Below, in pieces: positions 22,553 through 30,455 of a stretch of 39,016 nt of DNA (position 1 is its first letter; every line of letters begins with the position of its first letter). This DNA is from an uncultured Rubrobacteraceae bacterium. GTDB lineage: Bacteria; Actinomycetota; Rubrobacteria; Rubrobacterales; Rubrobacteraceae. The stretch lies in assembly GCA_902805975.1 (NCBI GenBank), contig CADCUT010000092.1, forward strand, positions 1 through 39,016, in the 5' to 3' direction. Both the position numbers and the translations under genes were made by a program. The notes under the pieces are model-generated. The model saw only the letters and a program-made list of their open reading frames with translations. It was not told the origin of the DNA and did no database searches.

Positions 22553-23704
22553 TCAGAGAGGGAAATCTCCGGTGGCGAGCTGGGCGAGGACGCGGTCCCG
22601 GATGGCGTGGATTTCGTCGCCTCGCGTGACCTCTTCGATGGGACGGAGCACGTCCCTGGAGCCGGCCGGCTGGGGGGCGTTCGCGGGCAGGATGCGACGC
22701 GAGCCGTCCTCCAACTCGTACAGGTGTTTGCGGCCACCGCGCTTGCCGCGCTTGGAGCGGTCCTCGCCGTTGACCTCGACGATATCGAGGGAGTAGTCGA
22801 TCATGGGCGCGTCCGCGATGGCCCCGCCGACGCCGTAGGCGTCGCAGACGGGGTTGAGGTGGAGGATGTAGTCAACGTCGATGCCGCCGGAGGCGAAGAT
22901 CTTGACGTGGGAGAACCCGTGCCGGTCCAGCTCCCAGCGGACCTCGCGCATCAAATCCCGGAAGTCGCCCCGACGGTTGCCCGGCGTGTCCATCCTGACG
23001 GCGTAGATCGAGTCGGGGATGGCCCGGGCGGCCAGCAGCGCGCCGAACTTCTCGTCGTCGAAGGTGTCGATGATGATGGTGCGCGGGACCTCGGGGTCGA
23101 TCGTCTCGTCGAAGGCCTTCGCGGCCTCCGCGGTGGAGCCGATCATCAAGACCAGCGCGTGTGGCGTCGTGCCGGTGGCGGGGATGCCCATGCGCCCGAC
23201 GGCCAGGTCCACGGCGACCCTGTCGCAGCCGCCGAGGTACGCCGCGCGCTCGATCATGGGCACGATCGCCGGGTGCATCCTTCGCGCCCCGAAAGAGATG
23301 ACGGGCCTGTCCTCCGCGGCGATGCGGCACCGGGCCGCGCCCGTGGCGATCCCCGACGCCTGGCAGAGCAGGCCGAGCAGCGCCGTCTCGTGCTCGGCGA
23401 ACGCGCCGTAGGGACCCGTGAGGGTCAGCACCGGCTCGTGGGGACGGCAAATAGTGCCCTCCGGCACCGCCCGGACGTCGACCGGCACATCCTCGAAGAG
23501 GTACGCTACCTCGTCCAACCCGGCGACCACGAACCAATCGTCGGGGTCAGAGGTCTTGTAGGCGAGCTCGGCGTGGACCGGGGTGTTCTCCAGGCCGCGC
23601 GAGCGGAGTATCTCCATCGTGCGGTGGAAGTAGGAGTCGGCGACCTCGGCGTTCAGGATCTCCTTCTCCGTCGCCGAGTTGAACCTTCGCCCGTCCTCGC
23701 CCAA
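22553..23704 (-). CDS. pncB: Nicotinate phosphoribosyltransferase
   Basis: Cytosolic NAD salvage enzyme that joins nicotinate and PRPP with ATP. The 383 residues show the short-form family pattern: an N-terminal ADSYFHRTMEIL, then EGTICRPHEPVLTLTGPYGA, the CQASGIATGAARCRIAAEDR helix, the SFGARRMHPAIVPMIERAAY motif and the C-terminal PRTIIIDTFDDEK, KIFASGGIDVDYI and DAYGVGGAIADAP segments that bind phosphate. The start is a TTG at 23704 with GGGGGCGGGG upstream; the frame stays open further but without family similarity, so the longer version is unlikely. It could alternatively act on nicotinamide, but the motif set is that of the nicotinate enzymes. Confidence 0.92.
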   Translation of the reverse strand: MGEDGRRFNSATEKEILNAEVADSYFHRTMEILRSRGLENTPVHAELAYKTSDPDDWFVVAGLDEVAYLFEDVPVDVRAVPEGTICRPHEPVLTLTGPYGAFAEHETALLGLLCQASGIATGAARCRIAAEDRPVISFGARRMHPAIVPMIERAAYLGGCDRVAVDLAVGRMGIPATGTTPHALVLMIGSTAEAAKAFDETIDPEVPRTIIIDTFDDEKFGALLAARAIPDSIYAVRMDTPGNRRGDFRDLMREVRWELDRHGFSHVKIFASGGIDVDYILHLNPVCDAYGVGGAIADAPMIDYSLDIVEVNGEDRSKRGKRGGRKHLYELEDGSRRILPANAPQPAGSRDVLRPIEEVTRGDEIHAIRDRVLAQLATGDFPL

Positions 23705-24216
23705 ATCCCCGCCCCCCCGTTCTCGCCAGGTCGTCTGCCCGCGTATGATAGCCAATAATGATCCGAGAACGTCCGCGACGCAGTAAAGCGCGTCACCCGC
23801 GGGTAAAACGCCGCCGCGTGACTCCCGCTTCGGCCCCCCTAACCTCCTCTCGACACCAGTCCGCATCACGCCCCATCCGTAGCGAGAGCGTCCCGTTCCT
23901 GGGCTGCTGGCGGGAGGCCCTGAGTCTCTGAGGGAGTTCGCCAAGGTATGCAAATCTCGTTCCTGGCCGTTACGGGAGCCCCGGGCCTACCCGGATTGGA
24001 TTTCTTATGTGCAGAACGCTGAGGGGCGCGGCTACTCATACATAAGAAAACCATGCCTCCTGCTCAAAGCGGGAATGTTACTCTGGTTCCGGGTCGTCTG
24101 GTCCGGGGGTAACGAGTACTTCGCGTGACGGGTGATCCCATCTCATACCCTGCGTCACTCCTTCGTGTTTCCAAGGCGACGCGACACTCGCCGCTAATGT
24201 CTGCGCTCGACTCGTC
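23705..24216. other. Gene-poor region upstream of pncB and padR
   Basis: Both neighbours are transcribed away from this 512-base stretch. I see no convincing coding frame. TTTCTTATGT at 24001-24010 pairs perfectly with ACATAAGAAA at 24040-24049, a 10-bp stem around a 29-base loop, AT-rich against its surroundings. A pncB promoter should lie near 23730-23790 but only weak boxes (TATCAT on the minus strand near 23745) are visible. Confidence 0.45.
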
Positions 24217-24245
24217 TTGACAGGCGTTATGAAGCCGCGTACTAT
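24217..24245 (+). promoter_or_regulatory. Strong promoter of padR
   Basis: A consensus TTGACA at 24217-24222 and TACTAT at 24240-24245 are separated by exactly 17 bases. Expected transcription start near 24252, leaving a 58-base leader. Confidence 0.75.
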
Positions 24246-24269
24246 GCCGTGAGAAGATATATCGTTGCG

Positions 24270-24279
24270 CGATGCATCG
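24270..24279. promoter_or_regulatory. Palindrome in padR leader, possible PadR operator
   Basis: CGATGCATCG is a perfect ten-base palindrome 18 bases after the predicted transcription start; a wider partial symmetry links ATATATCG (about 24257-24264) with CGATGCAT. PadR regulators often repress their own operon from such sites. Confidence 0.35.
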
Positions 24280-24309
24280 AGAGACAGAGCGACGTAGAGG
24301 GGTGGAGTC

Positions 24310-24708
24310 ATGGGCGGTGGGGACGTGTCAGGGGAAAGTTCGAGAGATCCGGGAGGCCTTCTGCCCCTGACGCCCGTCGCGCTGAACGTCCTGCTGGCGC
24401 TGGCTGACGGGGAGCGCCACGGGTATGGGATCATGCTGGAGGTGAGGGAGAGGACCGGTGGGAGGGTGCGGCTGGGGCCGGGCACGCTCTACGGGGCGAT
24501 CAAGCGCCTGAAGGATGGCGGTGTGATCGAGGAGTCCGGGGAGAGGCCCGATACCGGCGAAGCGCCGGACGACGAGCGGCGCCGCTACTACCGCCTCACC
24601 GGCTTCGGCGGCGCGGTCCTGGCGGCGGAGGTCGAGAGGCTCGACGGTCTGGTGCGCGCCGCGCGCCGGAAGGGCGCCTTCCCCGCACCGAACCCGGAGG
24701 GGGCCTGA
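24310..24708 (+). CDS. PadR-family transcriptional regulator
   Basis: A 132-residue PadR regulator. The winged helix shows the family pattern: LLALADGERHGYGIMLEVRE, GRVRLGPGTLYGAIKRLKDG with GVIEES and, after the wing, RRYYRLTGFGGAVLAAEVER. A C-terminal helix for dimerisation follows. The protein carries a longer, Asp/Glu-rich wing (RPDTGEAPDDERRR). A GGAG lies just before the ATG. It precedes a membrane protein with which it shares one base (TGATG), so the two form an operon, the usual arrangement for PadR regulators of this type. Ligand or stress signal is unknown; autoregulation is likely given the palindrome in the leader. Confidence 0.92.
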   Translation: MGGGDVSGESSRDPGGLLPLTPVALNVLLALADGERHGYGIMLEVRERTGGRVRLGPGTLYGAIKRLKDGGVIEESGERPDTGEAPDDERRRYYRLTGFGGAVLAAEVERLDGLVRAARRKGAFPAPNPEGA

Positions 24709-25502
24709 TGGCCTCCCCCGGGAGACCGCGGAGGCACGAACGCGCCGTGGGCACCTCGGAGCGGGCCTACCGGTCCCTCTTGCGCGCCTACCCGCGCGGG
24801 CTTCGCGGCGAATACGGCGACGAGATGGCCCGCTGTTTTCGAGACCTGTGTCGCGAGGGGCTGGAGAAGGGTGGCGGCCTGGGCCTGGCGGCGCTGTGGG
24901 CCCGCACCCTGCCGGAATTGTTCTACAGCGCGCTCAAAGAAAGGAGCACCATGTTGGCCAGGACCGCGTACCGATCCGTCGTCGGCGTCGCGCTCGCGAC
25001 GGCGTTCATATTGCTGGTGCCGTTGTTGGCGGGATGGGCCTGGGACCTGGCCGATTTCATCTTCGCCGGAGCCATCATCTTCGGCACTGGCCTCACGTTC
25101 GTGCTGGTTGCGAGGGGGGCGAGCAATATCGCATACCGGGCCGCCGTCGGTGTTGCGCTCGCGGCGGCATTCATCCTCGTCTGGGTGACCGGCGCCGTTG
25201 GCATCATAGGGTCTGAGGACGACAACGCCAACTTGATGTACTTCGGGGTGCTCGCCGTCGGGATCGTCGGCGCCATCGTCGCGCGCTTGCGGCCGCATGG
25301 GATGGCACGCGCGTTGTTCGCGACGGCGTTAGCCCAGGCGTTCGTCGCCTTGATCGTGCTGATATTCGGGTTGGGCCTCCCGTGGAGCCCGCCGGTAGAG
25401 ATCCTGGCGCTAAACGGGTTCTTCATCGCGCTGTTTCTCGGTTCGGCGGTATTGTTTCGGTATGCCGCGCGGGGGCAGGCTCCCGCGGGCGCGGGGACGT
25501 AG
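24708..25502 (+). CDS. Membrane protein with permease-prefix-like N-terminus
   Basis: A 264-residue protein. Its soluble N-terminus (about 15-65) contains AYRSLLRAYPRGLRGEYGDE followed by MARCFRDLCREG, a pattern found at the front of PadR-linked membrane proteins and ABC permeases of the MacB/FtsX type (the 'permease prefix domain'). Hydrophobic helices then occur at about 88-110, 115-135, 142-165, 172-192, 200-222 and 228-250, without an ABC-permease core. Two of the hairpins look internally repeated: AYRSVVGVALATAFIL and AYRAAVGVALAAAFIL. It is translationally coupled to padR and probably its main target. The function is unknown; a stress or envelope role is typical of such pairs. Confidence 0.8.
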   Translation: MASPGRPRRHERAVGTSERAYRSLLRAYPRGLRGEYGDEMARCFRDLCREGLEKGGGLGLAALWARTLPELFYSALKERSTMLARTAYRSVVGVALATAFILLVPLLAGWAWDLADFIFAGAIIFGTGLTFVLVARGASNIAYRAAVGVALAAAFILVWVTGAVGIIGSEDDNANLMYFGVLAVGIVGAIVARLRPHGMARALFATALAQAFVALIVLIFGLGLPWSPPVEILALNGFFIALFLGSAVLFRYAARGQAPAGAGT

Positions 25503-26207
25503 GGTTGATCCGCAGCTATCCCTAAGAGAATCAGGTCTAGCCTCTGCTCCCTGGGCGTGTAAAAGGATCATCCCCCCGACTCCGCTTACACGATCCTGCA
25601 TGCAGGGCACACCCTCCAAGATCGGCGACAGTTTCTCGATGCTACAGACGATCAGGCCGACCATGGCATCTGGTGTGGTGGCATATACGCGAAGCCGGGT
25701 ACACGTTGGCCCGAGGACGCGGCCGGTAGCGCGCGTCCCGGTCCGCCGCCCCGACCGCCCGCGTATCCGTAACCGGACCCACCCCCGACGTCGCTGTTCG
25801 ACAGCGAGGGCTGTCGGTACGAGGTAGATGCCTCCGCCTACAGCCATGAGGAGAAGAACATACTCTAGAACGGGGCGTGGATTATTCGGGGCGAGAAGGC
25901 GAGAATAGCGTCAGGTCTCAGGTGGCTCCTGGAGCATAGGATTCCGGCCCCTATCCCCTCTGGACACTTAGGTGATTTGACGCGTCGACAGGGGACCCTT
26001 GGGCCCGGAGCCCGGCGGTTCGCCTTCTCCTGCGAGGGGTAGGGTTGGTTTATCTAGTCGGGGGTGGGACTGGCGATCCGCTGCCATGGTCCCTCTCCCG
26101 CCCGCGCGGTCAGAGCGGTATCCGGTCGAGCCGGGTACGCCGAGTAGACAGCCTCATCTCGTCTGGTGTGGGATCTGAGCATGCCAGCGGGCACGGAGAG
26201 GAGGATC
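25503..26207. other. 700-base region without a supported gene
   Basis: Frames on both strands fail to resemble known proteins or to have good starts. A minus-strand frame ending near 25410 overlaps the upstream gene and is not supported. Visible elements are the inverted repeat CGTGTAA (25556-25562)/TTACACG (25586-25592), the perfect 12-base palindrome CCTGCATGCAGG (25595-25606) and, at the end, the ribosome-binding site of the leader ORF. It may be a remnant of a lost gene. Confidence 0.45.
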
Positions 26208-26228
26208 ATGGATAATAGCCAACTATGA
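26208..26228 (+). CDS. Six-codon leader ORF coupled to gamma-glutamyltransferase
   Basis: ATG at 26208 follows GGAGAGGAGG and encodes MDNSQL, then TGA at 26226-26228. That stop overlaps the ATG of the next gene (ATGA). The strong ribosome-binding site suits this short frame (three to six bases) rather than the main gene (20 bases away), so translation of the main gene probably depends on terminating ribosomes. Confidence 0.5.
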   Translation: MDNSQL

Positions 26229-27775
26229 ACGCTCCGGGCCCAAAGAACTCCTTCGCCGCCTCAGCCGGCACGCCCTACGCCGCGGATGCCGCCGCCGAGG
26301 TCTTCCGCGCCGGGGGTAACGCCGCCGACGCCGCCGTGGCCGCCGCCGCCGCCGTGAGCGTGACGGAACCTTTGATGAGCTCTATCGGGGGGGGCGGGTT
26401 CGCCCTGGTGCGCAAGTCGGACGGGGCGGCTGAGCTCGTCGATTACTACGACGTGATGCCGGGCAAGGGCCTTCCGAAGTCGGCCTTCGGTGCGGGGGGA
26501 AGCCCGCAGTCGGTGACGCTCAAGTACGGGGCCGGGGTCGAGTCCATAGTCGGCGGGGCCGCGGTCGCGGTGCCGGGCTCGCTGCGCGGGTGGGAGACGT
26601 TGCTGGCCCGGCACGGGAAGTTGGGGCTCCGGGAGGCGCTCGCGCCGGCCGTCAGGCTCGCGCGGGAGGGCTTCCGGCTGTGCAGGACCTCGGGGCTGTG
26701 GTTCGGGGTGGCCGAGGAGGTGCTCAGGCTCACCGACGAGACGCGGCGGCACTTCTACACGGGCGATAGGGTCTACCGGGAGGGCGAGGAGGTGCGCTTC
26801 CCCGAGCTTGCGGATACGCTGGAGGCGGTTGGCGAAGGGGGCGCCGACCTCCTCTACGAGGGAGAGATGGCGCGCGCCATCTCCGCCTACATCCTCGAGA
26901 TGCAAGGGATCCTCACGGAGACCGACCTCGCCGAGTACCGGCCTGTGATCAGGGAGCCGATGAGCGTACGCTACGGGGCGGGGGAGATGTACACCAACGG
27001 ACCGCCCTCGGCCGGCGGGCCCACGCTCGCCCAGATGCTCAGGGTCGTCTCGGCCTACGACCTCGCGGCTATGCCGGACGATGAGTACGTCACCGTCATG
27101 GCCGGCGCCATGAGGCTCGCGCTCGGGGACCGGCAGACGCAGTACCTCGACGGCGCCCTCAACGACCGCGTGGCCGCCCGCCTGACGGGCGAGGAGTACG
27201 CGAAGTCTCAGCGCCGGCGTATCTTCGAGGGGTTCGGGTCGCCGCAGACGAGCCACCTCTCCTGCGTGGACGCCGACGGGTTGGCCGTCTCGATCACGGC
27301 CAGCATGGGTTACGGCTCGGGGCTCGTGGTGCCCGGCACGGGGATACCGCTCAACAACAGCCTCGGCGAGCCGGAGCTCAACCCTAAAGGATTCCACGCC
27401 CTCGACCCCGGCGAGCGGCTCGTCTCAAGCATGAGCCCGACGGTTGTCTCGTCCGCGGAGGGGGGGCTCGTGGCCCTCGGCTCCCCCGGCGCCTCGCGCA
27501 TACCGACCGCCATCCTGCAGACGCTCGTCAACGTACTGGACTTCGGGATGGGAGTCGAGGAGGCCGTCCTGGCTCCCCGGTTCCACGCGGAGGGCGACCT
27601 GTTCGCCTACGAGGACGGGGCCAGGGTCGCCGACGTGGGACGCTTCGGGCGGGTGCTCCCCTACGAGGAGGCCAACATGTACTTCGGTGGGGTCAACGCC
27701 GTCAGGCTGACGACAGAGGGGATGTTCGAGGCCGCGGCCGACCCGCGTCGCTCCGGAGGGGTCTCCTTTGCCTGA
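26225..27775 (+). CDS. ggt: Gamma-glutamyltransferase family protein
   Basis: An N-terminal-nucleophile hydrolase that cleaves or transfers gamma-glutamyl groups, releasing glutamate from glutathione-like or other gamma-glutamyl compounds. The 516 residues split at Thr342, in QTSHLSCVDADGLAVS, the predicted self-cleavage site and nucleophile (family TTH/TSH motif). Before it lie the AEVFRAGGNAADAAVAAAAA and GGGGFALV segments and, after it, SMGYGSGLVVPGTGIPLNN, the lid/substrate loop. There is no clear signal peptide, so cytosolic action is likely. The ATG at 26225 overlaps the stop of a six-codon leader ORF. It overlaps the arginase gene by eight bases, so both are one operon that would return nitrogen-rich amino acids to metabolism. 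Cephalosporin acylase-like members exist, but the motifs fit transferase. Confidence 0.92.
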   Translation: MNAPGPKNSFAASAGTPYAADAAAEVFRAGGNAADAAVAAAAAVSVTEPLMSSIGGGGFALVRKSDGAAELVDYYDVMPGKGLPKSAFGAGGSPQSVTLKYGAGVESIVGGAAVAVPGSLRGWETLLARHGKLGLREALAPAVRLAREGFRLCRTSGLWFGVAEEVLRLTDETRRHFYTGDRVYREGEEVRFPELADTLEAVGEGGADLLYEGEMARAISAYILEMQGILTETDLAEYRPVIREPMSVRYGAGEMYTNGPPSAGGPTLAQMLRVVSAYDLAAMPDDEYVTVMAGAMRLALGDRQTQYLDGALNDRVAARLTGEEYAKSQRRRIFEGFGSPQTSHLSCVDADGLAVSITASMGYGSGLVVPGTGIPLNNSLGEPELNPKGFHALDPGERLVSSMSPTVVSSAEGGLVALGSPGASRIPTAILQTLVNVLDFGMGVEEAVLAPRFHAEGDLFAYEDGARVADVGRFGRVLPYEEANMYFGGVNAVRLTTEGMFEAAADPRRSGGVSFA

Positions 27776-28688
27776 GAACGGACGCGCGCCCGTTGGTATC
27801 TTCGGTGTCCCGATGGACCTCGGCCAGGGCCGCCGCGGGGTGGACATGGGGCCGAGCGCCATCCGCTACGCGCGCATGGAGGCCGCCATCGAGGAGCTCG
27901 GTCATTCGGTCACGGACCTCGGGAACGCCCGCGTGCCCATCCCAGAGCTCGTCGAGAGCGACGAGAGCGTCCGGCACCTCGACGCCGTGCGGGCCGTCTG
28001 CGAGGAGGTGGCCGGACGGGCCGGGGAAGTGGTCTCAGGTGGGCTGTTCCCGATCTTTCTCGGGGGCGACCATTCCATCGCTATAGGTACCGTCTCCGGT
28101 GTGGCGGGCGCCTCCGGCGGTCGGACCGGTGTGATCTGGCTCGACGCCCACGCGGACTTCAACACCCCCGAGACCTCGCCGTCGGGCAATATCCACGGGA
28201 TGCCGCTCGCCACCCTCACGGGAAACGGCCCGCCGAGCCTCGTCGAGATCGGTGGCGCGGGCGCGAGCGTGAGGCCCGAGGACGTCGTCCTTATAGGGCT
28301 CCGGTCCGTGGACCTCGAGGAGCGCAACCTGCTCCACAAAGCCGGCGCCCGCGCCTACACCATGAAGGAGATAGACGCCCACGGCGTGGCGCGCGTGGTC
28401 CGCCGGGCCATGAAGGACCTCTCCCACGTCGACCGGGTCCACCTCTCCTTCGACCTCGACGTGCTCGACCCCGAGATAGCCCCCGGCGTCGGCACGCCCG
28501 TCCGCGGCGGCCTCACCTACCGCGAGGCGCACCTCGTCATGGAGCTCATAAACGAGGCCGGCGTCGTGACCTCCCTCGACGTCGTCGAGGTCAACCCCAT
28601 CCTCGACGTCCGAAACGGCACCGCGACCCTCGCCGTCGAGCTCGTCGAGAGCCTCCTCGGGCGCCGGATCATAGACCTGCCGGTTTAG
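27768..28688 (+). CDS. rocF: Arginase
   Basis: Hydrolyses arginine to ornithine and urea with two Mn ions. The 306 residues show ureohydrolase motifs in order: FLGGDHS (His102), WLDAHADFNTPETSPSGNIH (Asp126, His128, Asp130 and the substrate loop) and SFDLDVLDPEIAPGVGTP (Asp229, Asp231). The loop with N-T-P-E-T-S-P-S-G-N-I-H-G and the C-terminal EVNPILD match arginases rather than agmatinases. A TTG at 27768 with GGAGG eight bases upstream overlaps the end of the gamma-glutamyltransferase gene. No urease gene is in the window. An intergenic repeat follows the stop codon. Confidence 0.93.
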   Translation: MPENGRAPVGIFGVPMDLGQGRRGVDMGPSAIRYARMEAAIEELGHSVTDLGNARVPIPELVESDESVRHLDAVRAVCEEVAGRAGEVVSGGLFPIFLGGDHSIAIGTVSGVAGASGGRTGVIWLDAHADFNTPETSPSGNIHGMPLATLTGNGPPSLVEIGGAGASVRPEDVVLIGLRSVDLEERNLLHKAGARAYTMKEIDAHGVARVVRRAMKDLSHVDRVHLSFDLDVLDPEIAPGVGTPVRGGLTYREAHLVMELINEAGVVTSLDVVEVNPILDVRNGTATLAVELVESLLGRRIIDLPV

Positions 28689-28854
28689 GTTTCAGGCATC
28701 AGGTTCTAGGTCGCCTTCTTCGGAGGCTTTCAGGTTCTAGGTTTGAGGTATCGCGGGCCGAGAACGCCGCGTCCTCTGAGGCCGACCATGGCGACGACAT
28801 CGGGCTCTAAGCCGCGTACCGCACCCCTGATGCCTAGTACCTGAAGCCCGAGAC
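28687..28854. repeat. Intergenic repeat, copy D (longest)
   Basis: The reference copy of the family. The left arm holds AGGCATCAGG at 28694-28703, exactly complementary to CCTGATGCCT at 28826-28835, and TTCAGGTTCTAGG (28729-28741) pairs with CCTAGTACCTGAA (28833-28845) with one mismatch. The inner hairpin GCCTTC-TTC-GGAGGC follows CTAGGTC. The element ends at the stop codon of the TrkA gene, filling the gap between convergent rocF and trkA. Confidence 0.65.
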
Positions 28855-29538
28855 CTACTTCCTTCCCTTAGGAGGCGGGCCTGAGAGCGGCGAGTCGTCC
28901 AGGGTCTTTTTCGAGCCGCCGACCACGATCAGATCGCCTTCCTTGAGGATCGTGTCGCCGGTCGGGAGCGCGCCGGCGCCGCCCTGCGGTTTGTGGGCGA
29001 CGACCGTCAGGCCGAGGTTTCGGGAGAGGGAGAGCTCGGAGAGCGACTTGCCCACCCACTGCTCAGGGACGTGCGCTTCGATCAGGGCCTCGTCCTCGCC
29101 GAGGTCCACGTAGTCGAGGACGGCCGGGGAGGCCAGGACGCGGGCTACCTGTTCTCCCATCTCGCGCTCGGGTTGGATCACCCGGTCGGCGCCGACCCTC
29201 TCGAGGACCCTGGCGTGGAGCTTGCTCGTCGCCCGGGCCACGATCATCGGCACCCCGATCTCCTTGAGGTTCGCCGTCGTAAGGATGCCGGCCTCGACGT
29301 GGTTCTCCCCGATAACGACGGCCGCCGCGTCGAAGTGCTCGACGTTGAGGCCCCGCAGGACCTCCTCGTCCGTCGCGTCGGCCGCGACGAGGTGGACGTT
29401 TGGCAGGTCGTCCGCGAGGGCCTGGATCAGGTCCTCCTTCGCGTCAACCGCGAGAACCTCGTGACCCAGAGAGTCGAGGGTGTTCACCATGGCGATGCCG
29501 AGGCGCCCGAGCCCGACGACCAGGAACTGGTGGCTCAT
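28855..29538 (-). CDS. TrkA/KtrA-type potassium-uptake regulatory protein
   Basis: A 227-residue cytosolic protein with a TrkA-N Rossmann domain (about 1-120) and a TrkA-C domain (about 140-220). The NAD(H)/nucleotide motif is [20 protein letters not shown], with the acidic residue at the second strand in AVDAKED. The C-terminal domain includes [19 protein letters not shown] and [14 protein letters not shown]. Such proteins gate Trk/Ktr K+ channels or other transporters. Its ATG overlaps the stop codon of an APC-permease remnant (ATGA), which matches known actinobacterial gene pairs in which a TrkA-type subunit follows an APC-family transporter. Because that transporter is broken here, its partner is unclear. 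Confidence 0.93.
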   Translation of the reverse strand: MSHQFLVVGLGRLGIAMVNTLDSLGHEVLAVDAKEDLIQALADDLPNVHLVAADATDEEVLRGLNVEHFDAAAVVIGENHVEAGILTTANLKEIGVPMIVARATSKLHARVLERVGADRVIQPEREMGEQVARVLASPAVLDYVDLGEDEALIEAHVPEQWVGKSLSELSLSRNLGLTVVAHKPQGGAGALPTGDTILKEGDLIVVGGSKKTLDDSPLSGPPPKGRK

Positions 29539-30213
29539 CGGCCGCCGACGAGGATGAGAGGCCGCCGGGGGGCCTCGGGCGCGGGCTCCTGCAAGACCTC
29601 GTGGGTTACCGGGGCGGTGTCGCCCTCCCCGAAGAGGATGAAGCGTATCAGGTACACGATGGGGCTCCCTTCCGTCCAGCCGAAGTAGCAGTGTGGCGTC
29701 TTGCCCGTGGTGTCCCTCAGGTGCAGCAGCGCCGCGATGGCGTTCGGGACGACGGAGCTCACGGCCCGGAGCACCTTATGACCGCCGATCTCCACGCCGT
29801 GTACCTCAAGCACGTCGGTGAACTCCGAGGCGTCCTCCGCGTCGACCTCGAGGAAGATGATCGGCTGGTCCTCCGGGATAAGGTTGTCCTCGCGCTGCTC
29901 CCGTTCCTTGCGGGCGTACTCGGCCGGGTCGTTCCCGAGCGGCGCCTGCGGGTGACGATTGGATGTCGGAATGAGCATGGTGGCGATGGGGGAGAGGATA
30001 CCGGCCGCGGCCAGCGCGATGCCGGGTATGTAGCCCAGAGTGGAGAAGTAGTCGATCACTGTCAGGCAGACGAGCTGCCACCACGGATGCTGACCTGTCT
30101 CGCTCTCCCGCGCCCCGGGCCCCGGACCCCGGGGCCTGCTCGATGCGGTGCTTCAGTAGCCAGCGGGTGAGATGGTTCTGGGGACGCGTGGATGGAACCA
30201 GAAGCTTAGACAT
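29535..30213 (-). pseudogene. APC-family permease remnant with large internal deletion
   Basis: The first 40 codons from an ATG at 30213 ([20 protein letters not shown]) read like the N-terminus of large actinobacterial APC permeases. A frameshift near 30095-30112 moves the frame to [20 protein letters not shown], which opens the first helix of that family. After SPIATMLIP the sequence jumps to the cytosolic C-terminal region, with [60 protein letters not shown] and [12 protein letters not shown]. All other helices, about 400 residues or more, are missing. A 174-residue frame from a GTG at 30059 stays open and ends with a TGA that overlaps trkA. I judge this a pseudogene; a shortened protein may still be made. 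Confidence 0.72.
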
Positions 30214-30272
30214 AGTATCCCGGCCGCATCCGACCCGGCAGAGAGTCTAGCACGGCGCGAGGAGATCCCGCC

Positions 30273-30446
30273 TCAGGTCGTCAGGAAGCCGAGCACCAGA
30301 ACGAGGCCGAACACGAGGACGACGAAGACGGCGAGGATAAGGATGAAAACCCGGTCCGCGCCCTTCTCCGTGGACCCCTGAGGGGCGCGGCCCTGCCGCC
30401 TGTTCCTCCGGCTGCCAGGCTTCCACCCCGACCCTCCGAACCTCAT
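30273..30446 (-). CDS. Small single-helix membrane protein after sucD
   Basis: A 57-residue protein, too short to be found by most gene callers. The first 30 residues are strongly basic and polar (GGSGWKPGSRRNRRQGRAP), followed by one very hydrophobic helix, VFILILAVFVVLVFGLVLVL, at about 33-52 and a short end. By the positive-inside rule the N-terminus is in the cytosol. AGGGG lies about seven bases before the ATG, and the start is only nine bases after the sucD stop, so it is likely the third gene of the sucCD operon. No family is recognised; it could anchor an enzyme or be a respiratory-complex accessory, which is speculation. Confidence 0.6.
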   Translation of the reverse strand: MRFGGSGWKPGSRRNRRQGRAPQGSTEKGADRVFILILAVFVVLVFGLVLVLGFLTT

Positions 30447-30455
30447 CGCAAGCCC

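Noticed and set aside
22607-23758. 383-codon plus-strand open frame
   Set aside because: Opposite strand of the nicotinate phosphoribosyltransferase; a by-product of high GC content.
25410-25847. 145-codon minus-strand frame in the gene-poor region
   Set aside because: No ribosome-binding site, overlaps the 3' end of the membrane-protein gene, and no family similarity; I treated it as chance.
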